DNA of 64,000 nt, taken from positions 434,001 to 498,000 of the forward strand of contig KL647326.1 in NCBI GenBank assembly GCA_000727475.1. Reading direction: 5' to 3'. Numbering within the stretch: the stretch's first letter is position 1; every line of letters begins with the position of its first letter. The notes under the pieces were generated by a model. It was not told the DNA's origin. It made no database searches and was given only the letters and a program-made list of their open reading frames with translations. Shown piece after piece: positions 56,401 through 64,000 of this stretch. Source of the DNA: Sarcocystis neurona. Its lineage: Eukaryota > Apicomplexa > Conoidasida > Eucoccidiorida > Sarcocystidae. The translations under genes and the position numbers were made by a program.

Positions 56401-59400
56401 CCGCACAGCAGGTGGGGGAAGAAAAAGGGAAATGAGCAACCTGCTGCATTGCTTCTCTCCGCTTACTTGTAGATTCTTGACCATGGTGCTGCCGAAGGCG
56501 TCAGTCGGATTCAGCTGCACGGGCGAGAATGCAGCGCAACGGGAAAAACCCGAGTCATCCACAAGGCAGACGAAGCAAACACTAGAGCCACACCCATTCT
56601 GAAAGGAAGTTCTTAGGTCTACCACGAACGCTGACAGGGGAGAGGGAGAAAGTGGGAAGGACGGGAAGAAGAAGAACTTTTGCAGGCATTCCACCTAAAA
56701 AGGGAAGACAAGGCCCGACAAACGGTAAACGCGGTGTACATACACCCCGCCGGGCACGCCACGGTGTACGTACGCCTCACGTAGCTCGGTCCTTGCACAC
56801 ACCTCATACACGTCACTTTACACCCCAGGCAGTGAATGTACACCACGTGCAATGCAGTGTACGTACACCTCATACACTGCAGTGTGTGCGATCCCCCCGA
56901 CAAGGCACAATTTCATACCGTTGAGCCTACGCATACTCTGGACAGTCGAGTATATCTATCTGTCACACTATGCAGTGTACAGACACCCCGCATACTGTAG
57001 CGGGTGTACAGCTTCGGTGATCAAGTGTATGGACTCCCTGTACAATGGCTTGCATGTACTCCTCACACAACGACATGTGAGTATCCCGACACAAAGTAGT
57101 CAGCGTAAGCCGGCATGCGGCTGTAGGCATATGCACCCTGAAGCATAGAGCAAATTCAGCCCCCTATGGTGGAGTGTACGGACACTCCATAAGCTCCACT
57201 GTACACGGTACGCACGGCACCACCTACCTCTACAACACGCGTAGATACACCCCGTCGACTGCGTGTTAAAAATGCTCGACTTCACACAAGTACATATACG
57301 CACAGAACCTCGTACGGGTAAATCGTCCGGGGTCGGCTACGTACGGAGACGCCGCACGCTGCAGTGTACGTACACCGTACGCAGCGCATTCCACAGGCCC
57401 CTCAGGAAAGCGTGTACGTCCACGCTCCGGTCAGTTCCCTGGCACGCGCACCGTGTACGTACACCCCGTAACACGCATGACGACATCTCTTGCCGCATAA
57501 CAGATCGTGGTGCCCACGTGTTTGCACGCGTGGCATACGTACACCTCATGTGAAGTGCCCACGTACTTTCCGGTGTACGGACACCCAGGGTAACGCGGTC
57601 TACGCAACTCAGAAACGCAGTGCGTCTCATTTCGTCTATCTGCTACGTCGGATGCAGGTGCGTCCAACGTGCAGGAGCTTCAGTATACCCTTGTATTGAG
57701 CGGTGCACGTACACCACACACAGCATGCTATTAACACAGTGTCCGTACACCCCAAGTAAGTACGTGGGCGCCCACCTTCAGGCGGGGGGGGACGCGAAGA
57801 CGAGACACACACAAAGCAGCGCCAGTCAGCCCGGGACACAAACGTTCTCTTGCAATGTGAGGAGGAGGCGACAGGTTGACATAAGAAGAAAAAAGTGGAG
57901 GTCCCCGCTCACTTGTTCATATATAGCGATAACCGACGGGGCATCCTTAACTGCCTGCGCGGCCCATGCCACTACCTGCGCAGCAGCAGCAACAGCAGCA
58001 GCAACACCGGCAGCAACAGCAGGAGCAATGGCAGCACCAACGGCGGTAGCAAGAGCGGCACTAGCAATGGCTACCACAGCAGGAACAGAAACAGGAGCGA
58101 CAAGCCAACAGTAGCAGCAGCTGCAACACCGGCAGCAGCAGCAACTGCAGCCACAGCGACCGGGTCGCAGCACTGGCAGTCGCAACAGCAGCATCTGCGT
58201 TGGTATACGGGTGTACCACCAGCAGTGGCAGCAGCAGCAACACCAGCAGCAGCACTAACGGCACCCGGGACCTACGACGGCAACCACGGCAGCAACATCG
58301 CATGCGCAGCAGCAGTAGCAGCAAAAGCAGTAGGAGCCTCTTCAACAGTAGCACCGCTGCACCGCTGCACATATTTATATATACATATATATGTATATAT
58401 GTGTATCTATTCGAACAAATATATGTACTGATACATGTATATACATATGAAGGTTGGTGTGTACGCACGGTGCTGCGTTCTGCAGGTATGCACAAATCAA
58501 TACAGAGAGATACACATACGCAGGTTGCTACGTATGTCCACTTGTATACATCTGCACATGCGTACGAGAGATACAGGACAGATGGAAGAAAACCTGCGTC
58601 ACTGTTAGTGTTACACGAGTGACTTTTGGTTTGTATCGTGCGTAAAGAGAAGACTCCAGTGTCGGGTTGAACTCTCTGTTCACACAAAATCTTCTGACTT
58701 GGTGCTCGGCTGGGGAGACCAGTGTGGACTTCCACAAGTGACTCGTGAGACGCCAACAAAGAAGACAGAAACGACAAGACGATGCAGCGTCCCCCCCCAG
58801 CTCACGCCCTCTTCTCGGTCAATCTACCTGTTCCTCCTTTTCTTTTTCTATGTTTATATATATATATGTGTTTGTCCACTTCGTTTTCTCTACCTGTCGG
58901 TTTCGCTTTTCCCCTTCCTCTACATCCACGCAGACACACACTGGTGAACTTCCTCCCGTCTATCTATCCGTCTCTGTCTTTCTTGCTGTTCCTCTATATC
59001 CACATATACGTTTGTGCAGTGTATTTTCTCTACCTATTCCTCTCTCTATGTGTATACACATATGTGTACACATATGTGTATATGTGAAGGAAACTTCACT
59101 ATATCTCGTTGGGCGCTGCCTCTACCTCTCTATAACTGTATATGATATACAAACATATATACACATATATATATATGTATGTTGCTGTTCCTCTGTATCC
59201 ACATGCATAAACATTTGTGCAGTTCATTTTGTCTATCTGTTCATCTCTGTCTCTTTTCCTTTCTCTTCCTCTACGTTAACACATACATGCGTCTGCGCAG
59301 TTCACTTTCTCTGTCTGGCCATCTCTTCTTCTCTTTCTGTATATCCACATATACATGTGTGCTGCTCACTTTCCCTGTCAGTCCGAACATATTCCCCTCC

Positions 59401-61965
59401 GGTTCACTTCCTTTTCTTCGGGTATTACTGGAAGAAAACACCTACGTGTATATACTTGCAAATATATGTAATTCTCTCTGCAAACGCGTGGGACGCCCCC
59501 ACTTGTGCAAGCCGTCACGTCTACACGTCCTGATAGAGGGACGCAGAGGAAGACGAAGGAAGTGCCACCCGCTGCAGCAGCTCCACATCTTCGATACGCG
59601 CAGACGCACGCGCTTGCAAAGAGACGAAGAGACCGACCGAGGACGGCAGATAAAACGGCCGCAGGTGGCCGTCTGAGAAGTTACTTAGGAAGAGCGCGAG
59701 ACAGATAGAAAGAGAGCAGCAGTCATCACCTACTGCGTCAGCGTGTGGGCGCTGCATGTACACCAGGACGCACTCGCTGAGGAAAAACGTGGGGAGACTG
59801 CACGGCAGCACAGCAGCACAGCAACAGCACGGTGGACACAGCAGCAGCAGCAGGAGGAAAGACCGCTGCGACAGTAGCAGAAAACGAGCAGCGAGGGCCG
59901 CAGCACCGCCAAGAGCAGCACGGACAGCAACAACCGCAGCAGCATCCGAGCAGAGGCAGCAGCGCCCGAGCAGAGGCAGCAGCGACAGCAGATTCTCACC
60001 GAGCATTTGCAGCAACAGCAGCGGCCCCCGCAGAGACACAGCGGCAGCAGCAGCCAAAGCCGCAGCGGCAGCAACAGCAGCAGCACTGATAAGGGCAGGG
60101 ACGGCAGACCTCACAGGAACACGGCAGCACACCTGCTTGGCCTGAAGAGAACAAGTCGGCAGGTGACGTGCTGCCTCAGCAGGAGCCGCAGCAGCAGCAG
60201 CGGGAAACAGACCCTCATGTCGCCGCGCGGGGGGGGGCGGCCGGAGCAGCAACAGCAGCAGCAGCAACGGCAGCAGCACCAGCAACAGCAGCAGCAGCAG
60301 CGGCAGCAGCAGCAGCAAGAGCAATAGCAGCAAGAGCACAGCAACAAGACCATTACCAGCAATAGCACGGGCAGCAACAGCAACTGCGCGCCACCGACAG
60401 CGGGCACATGCAGAGGCTGCAAGAGGGCACTTCGGAGGGATTTCTCTTCAACCCCACATTTGTCTTTTCCTCATCCCGACACGTTTTTCATCTCAAGTGG
60501 TTGCCCCAGATGCCTCTCTGCTTGACGCACACACCCGACGTTGGATTAAATACTTCTACCGAAGAGCGAGAGACACACAGAGGGACACTTGCTGCTGCGA
60601 GGAAGTTACTGTCACACTTCACACACACACACACACAAACATACGGGACCTTCCCACGCGTGCGTGCACCACCTACCGGTCCATACATATACATACATAT
60701 ATATATACACAAGTAGAAAGTCCCCGGGCCGGAGAGATGCCGAGGAAAAATGGGAAGACCTCAAAACTCCGCAGTTATCACACCGTCCCCCCCAAGCACA
60801 TGCGAGCCTTCAGCAGCATGCGTCCCGTCTTCATATATCAACGCGACTCTACCTAGACTCACACTCCCTCCTACATACACATAGAGAGAAAGAGATATAT
60901 ATATTATATAGCGAGAGACATACATATACATATACATATGGAGACATATATATATGTATATATCTATATATATGTATGTACACTACATATATAGAGAAAG
61001 ACAGAGAGCGGCAAATATATATATACATATATGTATATATACATGTACTGTATTTACGTATATATATTATAAGTGTGGGAAGATGCAGGAACGATAGTAG
61101 ACAGCGCTTAGATAGTGGAACAGAAATGTTGGCGTGTATACAGACATTTGTGGAGAATTACGGAGGTATGAATAAATTGCATGCACTCATAAAAGAGGTG
61201 AACAAAGAAGAAACGCGCTGGCTTGCTGTTCTGCAGATGTGGGTAGACAACACGCAGAGAAGGACGTCTCCTCCTCCTCCTTCCTCCTCTTCTCTGCTGC
61301 TGCCGCTGTGTTGCTGCTGAGAAGAGTCGGCTGCTGATGCAGCTGCGCGCGCGCGCCGCTGCTTATGGCGGCTCGCGGTTTTTCTGCTGCTGCTGTCGCT
61401 CATGAAGCTGCCGCTGCTACTGCTGAGATGCGCCACTGCTGCTGTTGTCGGTACGGCACTCGTTGCTGCTCGAGAGAAAATGCTGATGCTGCGGCTGCTC
61501 TTGTCTAGTGCGCTGCTGCTGCTGCTCTTTTCAGCGTGCTGCTGCTGCTGTTACGGCTGTCTCGGCCCTCCAAAATAACGTTCTGGAAATGTTGCTCCTG
61601 AGAAAACTGCGCGCGACCGCTGCGCTGCTGCTTGATAACATGCTGCTGTTGCTGCTGCTCCGGCTTTGTTGATACTGCTGCGGCTCTGTTGCTATTGCTG
61701 AGGCTCTGTTGTTACTGCTGCGGCTCTGCTGCTACTGCTGCGGCTCTGTTGCTGCTGCTGTGGCTCTGTTGCTGCTGCTGTGGCTCTGTTGCTGCTGCTG
61801 TGGCTCTGTTGCTGCTGCTGTGGCTCTGTTGCTGCTGCGGCTGCTACTGTTGCTGCAACCTACTCCGTGCGAAAGCCACGGCGCGTCAATTCTGCCGAGA
61901 GGCTATCGAGTTCTCGCAGATCTCCCGCCACCTGCACCAGCAGCAACAGCAGCAGCAACACCGGC

Positions 61966-62000
<35 letters not shown>

Positions 62001-63908
62001 CAGTGGCGACAGGAAAACTATCGCACAAACTTCAGAAGAACCAGCAATAGCAGTAGAAGCAATAGCCGCAAACGAGCAGCGCCAGCGGCACCAGTAGTGG
62101 CGGCAACAGCAGCAGCAGTAAGACGGCTGGCACAGACTTGAGAAGAACCAGCAGCCGCAGGAGAAGCAGTCGCCGCAGATGAGCAGCAGCAGCAGCACCA
62201 CAATCAGCAACCGCAGCAGAAGTGGCAGCTGCAGGAGGAGCGGCGGCTGACTCAGTTGCTGGCCGACAAGTGCCACATTTGTGCGCCAGCAGCGGCAGTA
62301 GCAGCAGGAGCAGCATCAGCTACGACAGCAAAGCGACAGCTGTGGACACAGCCGTACGTAGGCACCGCGCGACAGGAGGAGTAGCAACAGGAGAAGCAGC
62401 AGAAACCAAGCGGCAGATAACGTTCGGAGCAGCAAACCAGCATACGTACGAGCAACGCAGGCCACACACATCGACAGGAGCACAAGTAGCGGCAGCTGCA
62501 CCAGGAGAGGTAGCAGCACCAGAAGCAGCAGCAGCAGCACCAGAAGCAGCAGCGGCAATACCAGCAGCAGCAGTACCAGCAGCACCATAAACAGCACAAG
62601 TAGCAGAAGCAGCAGCTAATGCCAGCTGCGGCAGCACGAGCCGATCCGACGTGGTACTTCGGCGCACTGCCTCTCCGCACAACGGTGCCGCAGTAGCTGC
62701 CGCAGGAGCTGCTGCTTCGCGACAGTTGCTGCTGCAACGCGTAGACGTATACTTCGTAAGACGAGCAGCACCGTCCTGTTCCCTCCGCTGCTACTGCAGA
62801 GAGTGTCCTGCTTCTGGTGCTGCTGCTGCCCATTTCCGCTGCTGCCGATTTTCTGCACAGGGGGTGGTGCTGCTCGTGTACTCCGCGGCTGATCCTTCCT
62901 CCGCCGCTTTTCCTGCTGTTTCTTCACTGGGCGGCTGCTGCTGCTGCGTCTTGCTGCTGCTGCTGCTGCATGTTGCTGCTGCTCCAGCAATCTTGCAGCT
63001 CTTGCTGCCCTCCGCCTGTCGACGCTCTTACTCTTTTTCTGCTGCTGCTACCGGTGCCGCTCACCCTCCGAATCTGAAACACCCACCCAAACTGTTGCTT
63101 CTGCTGCTGCTCCTGGCACTGCTGCTCTCAAAAAGGTTGCGGCTCCTGTCGCTACCGCTAATGCTACTGCTGTCCTTAGTTCCCCTGATCCCGCTCCTCC
63201 AGATGCCCCCTGCGGTGCTGCTGCTGCTGCTGTCGCGGTCTGTGTTTGCTGCTGCCTCTGCTCGTCTTCTTTGCCTCTGCTGCCCGTACTGCCGTTGTCG
63301 CCGGTGTGGAGCTGCTGCTGTTGCTCTGGGTTTCTGCTGCTTCTGCTGCTGCGATCCTTGTGGCGGTGCTGCTTCTGTCTGGGTTCCTGCTGTTCCTGCT
63401 GCTGCGGTCCGTCTTGCTCTCCTTCCGCAGCTGCGCCTTCTTACCAACTGCAGTTGCGTCGTACTTATCCACTGTGGGCTGAACTGACCTGCAGAGGAGA
63501 AAAAACAAAGCAGCACCCCACACGGCAGTACTCCGCACGTTCTTTGCTCCTGCTGCCTCGTCTTCCTGCTGCTGCTGCCGCCGTTACTTCTTCTCTGCTC
63601 TACAGGTGAGGCTGTTGCTGCTCTTTGTCCTTCTTCCTATAACGTCTTTTCACCTACTACGCGGCTGGGCCTGCTTGTCTATTGCTGCTGCTCTTGCTGC
63701 TGCTAAGCTGGCTGTTGCTGTTGCTCCTTCTCTTGTCCTCACAGCTCCACTCATGTTGCTACTGCCTTGTCAGCACTAGCGTCAGTGCTGCTCTTTCCCC
63801 TGCTGCTGCTTCTGTTGCTGCTGCTGCTGCTGCTGTTTCTCTGTGGGGGGAGCTGCCTTACGGAGTTGCTGCGGCGAGGACGCGAGTTTCCTCCACAGCA
63901 CTTCGTGT
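53260..63908 (-). CDS. LCMT1: Leucine carboxyl methyltransferase 1 family (LCMT1/PPM1), 9 exons, 5' partial
   Basis: LCMT1 uses S-adenosylmethionine to methylate the C-terminal leucine of the PP2A catalytic subunit, which controls which regulatory subunits bind. Exons 63908-63862, 63488-63445, 61931-61864, 59797-59734, 57975-57913, 56514-56467, 55474-55413, 54617-54524 and 53472-53260 join with every phase agreeing into 234 codons including the stop. In order: [15 protein letters not shown] (family: FPMIVTRKLHSI), [18 protein letters not shown] (IGADLRDLSELEEKL), [14 protein letters not shown] (LPTLLIAECVLVYM), [21 protein letters not shown] minus its last residue, [56 protein letters not shown] and [20 protein letters not shown]. 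The N-terminal SAM-binding part with the GAG motif lies beyond the right edge. The tail after VVLGV is a Gln-rich extension. Eight introns of 0.4-2.1 kb interrupt very short exons. Confidence 0.93.
53650..54030. repeat. TACACA/CATATA microsatellite in the last LCMT1 intron
   Basis: Nearly uninterrupted ACACATACATATA runs. Every minus frame translates as Tyr/Ile/Met/Cys strings. A frame at 54020-54145 ([20 protein letters not shown]) next to it was considered an exon but has no family match. Confidence 0.85.
54524..54617 (-). CDS. LCMT1: LCMT1 exon h
   Basis: The acceptor ACGCCGTAG precedes 54617 and the donor GTAAGT follows 54524. It reads [20 protein letters not shown] and on to EDERRRVQ, matching human [22 protein letters not shown]. 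An in-exon acceptor (CCGTCGCAG) would remove the conserved GW. Confidence 0.93.
54827..54990. repeat. 30-base tandem array of GTGTACNGACACC, six copies
   Basis: The motif starts at 54827, 54857, 54887, 54917, 54947 and, degenerate, 54977: an exact 30-base period. Spacers alternate between CACATGCAAAGCTG-like and CAGACACGCTGAGCAG-like. It lies in the LCMT1 intron before exon h. Confidence 0.92.
55413..55474 (-). CDS. LCMT1: LCMT1 exon g
   Basis: The acceptor ACATGCTGCAG precedes 55474 and the donor GTAAGTC follows 55413. It reads [20 protein letters not shown], fitting the family loop between the NL helix and the QxxR(F/L)L helix. Phase 0 in, 2 out. Confidence 0.93.
55840..56100. repeat. Microsatellite in an LCMT1 intron
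   Basis: CATATATATATG and TACACATATACATAC runs, no exon signal. Confidence 0.75.
56467..56514 (-). CDS. LCMT1: LCMT1 exon f, 16 codons
   Basis: The acceptor CTCGCCCGTGCAG precedes 56514 and the donor GTAAGC follows 56467. It reads [16 protein letters not shown] (human VNMGDRFGQIMIENLR). An upstream acceptor at about 56599 would add 28 residues with no family counterpart and was not used. Confidence 0.93.
56734..57755. repeat. Dispersed array of GTGTACGTACACC palindromes
   Basis: At least fifteen exact or degenerate copies were read by eye, for example at 56734, 56764, 56857, 56975, 57003, 57025, 57174, 57364, 57450, 57573, 57701 and 57739. Spacing is often 25-30 bases. Flanks differ between copies, so this is not a simple tandem repeat. 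It fills the LCMT1 intron between exons e and f. Confidence 0.88.
57913..57975 (-). CDS. LCMT1: LCMT1 exon e
   Basis: The acceptor GCTGCTGCGCAG precedes 57975 and the donor GTGAGC follows 57913. Twenty-one codons read [15 protein letters not shown] and end IYEQ, as in human LLKWAANSFERAMFINYEQ. Phase 0 at both ends. Confidence 0.93.
57976..58350. repeat. CAG tract upstream of LCMT1 exon e (CUG in transcript)
   Basis: The plus strand is CAGCAGCAA and GGCAGC-rich up to the 3' splice site at 57975. Confidence 0.85.
58370..59480. repeat. Microsatellite and pyrimidine-rich block in an LCMT1 intron
   Basis: TATACATA runs at 58370-58570 and 59040-59180. From 58840 to 59400 a diverged unit of about 95-100 bases recurs: a TATATCCACATATAC run, TTGTGCAGT, then TTTTCTCTACCTGTC. 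No exon is supported. Confidence 0.7.
59734..59797 (-). CDS. LCMT1: LCMT1 exon d: SECVLVYM motif
   Basis: The acceptor GCTGCCGTGCAG precedes 59797 and the donor GTAGGT follows 59734. It reads [20 protein letters not shown], the most conserved family segment (human LPTLLIAECVLVYMTPEQS). Confidence 0.95.
59800..60345. repeat. CAG tract upstream of LCMT1 exon d (CUG in transcript)
   Basis: The plus strand is CAG-rich over 540 bases, nearly pure at 60240-60340. It is the inverted partner of the CTG tract at 61310-61860 in the same intron. Confidence 0.9.
60690..61070. repeat. TATA microsatellite in the same LCMT1 intron
   Basis: (TA)n and GAGAGACATACATA runs between the two trinucleotide tracts. 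Confidence 0.8.
61310..61860. repeat. CTG tract directly after the LCMT1 exon c donor (CAG in transcript)
   Basis: Near-pure CTG with an 18-21 base tandem unit, TGGCTCTGTTGCTGCTGC, repeated about eight times at 61670-61840. It begins within about 15 bases of the donor. Confidence 0.9.
61864..61931 (-). CDS. LCMT1: LCMT1 exon c: AGDLREL segment
   Basis: The acceptor GCTGCTGGTGCAG precedes 61931 and the donor GTAGGT follows 61864. It reads [20 protein letters not shown], matching human GADLRDLSELEEKLKKC. Phase 0 in, 2 out. The acceptor tract is almost pure CTG. Confidence 0.92.
61932..62630. repeat. CAG tract upstream of LCMT1 exon c (CUG in transcript)
   Basis: The plus strand is CAG/GCAGCA-rich over 700 bases up to the acceptor. 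It faces the CTG tract at 62640-63430 in inverted orientation. Confidence 0.88.
62640..63430. repeat. CTG tract after the LCMT1 exon b donor (CAG in transcript)
   Basis: The plus strand is CTG-rich from the donor at 63444 down to about 62640, where the repeat switches to CAG. Confidence 0.88.
63445..63488 (-). CDS. LCMT1: LCMT1 exon b
   Basis: The acceptor TCTCCTCTGCAG precedes 63488 and the donor GTAAGA follows 63445. It completes an Arg codon and encodes [14 protein letters not shown], leading into the strand before AGDLREL. Other frames have no phase-consistent partner as good as this one. Confidence 0.85.
63540..63855. repeat. CTG tract in the LCMT1 intron between exons a and b
   Basis: The plus strand is CTG-rich, nearly pure at 63800-63835 next to the donor at 63861. 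Confidence 0.8.
63862..63908 (-). CDS. LCMT1: LCMT1 exon a (first in window)
   Basis: The acceptor CTTTTTCTTTTTCTGCAG precedes 63908 and the donor GTAAGG follows 63862. One base, 15 codons ([15 protein letters not shown]), one base. It fits the helix after the family [FY]xExDxP motif, whose start must lie on an exon outside the window. Confidence 0.85.
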
Positions 63909-64000
63909 CTGCAGAAAAAGAAAAAGAGCTTGTGAGTAGCGTATAAAAGAGAGAAGAAAAAGAGGAGGACACAGAGAGAGAGACGCAACCGACACACAAA

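Noticed and set aside
1..64000. tRNA, rRNA, CRISPR arrays or prokaryotic operons
   Set aside because: No tRNA T-arm signature in a cloverleaf context, no rRNA core motif and no spaced-repeat array with unique spacers of constant length. The genes are spliced and eukaryotic. The 30-base palindrome array has related, not unique, spacers.

Overview
The window looks like nuclear DNA of a coccidian apicomplexan, most likely Eimeria. The grounds are: CAG/CTG trinucleotide tracts covering much of the sequence, long Gln/Ala/Ser runs inside conserved proteins, multi-exon genes with GT-AG introns, and AT-rich TATA/CATA microsatellite blocks alternating with GC-rich DNA. The genus call is inference from this texture. 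The species cannot be told. Bases 37234-37987 are an assembly gap of N.

Three genes can be rebuilt exon by exon. All lie on the minus strand, and every internal junction has agreeing splice phase. From right to left: (1) 63908-53260 and beyond the right edge, a leucine carboxyl methyltransferase (LCMT1/PPM1 family), nine exons including the stop, N-terminal exons outside the window. (2) 44319-about 19860, a giant NEMF/Rqc2/Tae2-family protein of the ribosome-associated quality control pathway, 14 exons, about 2,650 residues, spanning 24.5 kb with the gap inside intron 3. (3) 8177-3565, a Yip1/YIPF5-family Golgi membrane protein, five exons, last exon not found. Almost all apparent long open frames elsewhere are read-through of repeats.

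Between the genes, 44.3-53.2 kb holds CTG-rich DNA, microsatellites and two weak gene candidates (minus 49.7-49.4 kb, plus 51.2-51.7 kb). The stretch 8.3-19.8 kb holds several minus-strand exon-like frames with splice signals (9.4-10.1, 11.3-11.9, 13.1-13.8 kb) that I cannot assign; some may be 5' exons of the Yip1 gene. No rRNA, tRNA, CRISPR array or recognisable transposon was seen.

The most striking structure is in the introns. The CAG/CTG repeats are strand-polarised: the transcribed strand carries CUG next to many 3' splice sites, and in several introns CAG next to the 5' splice site, so the two ends could pair. A second signal is a 12-13 base palindrome (consensus GTGTACGTACACC) that recurs in introns of all three genes and forms tandem arrays with 30-base and 82-base periods. 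The three proteins have no shared pathway that I can see: one methylates the PP2A catalytic subunit, one rescues stalled 60S ribosomes, one acts in ER-Golgi membrane traffic.
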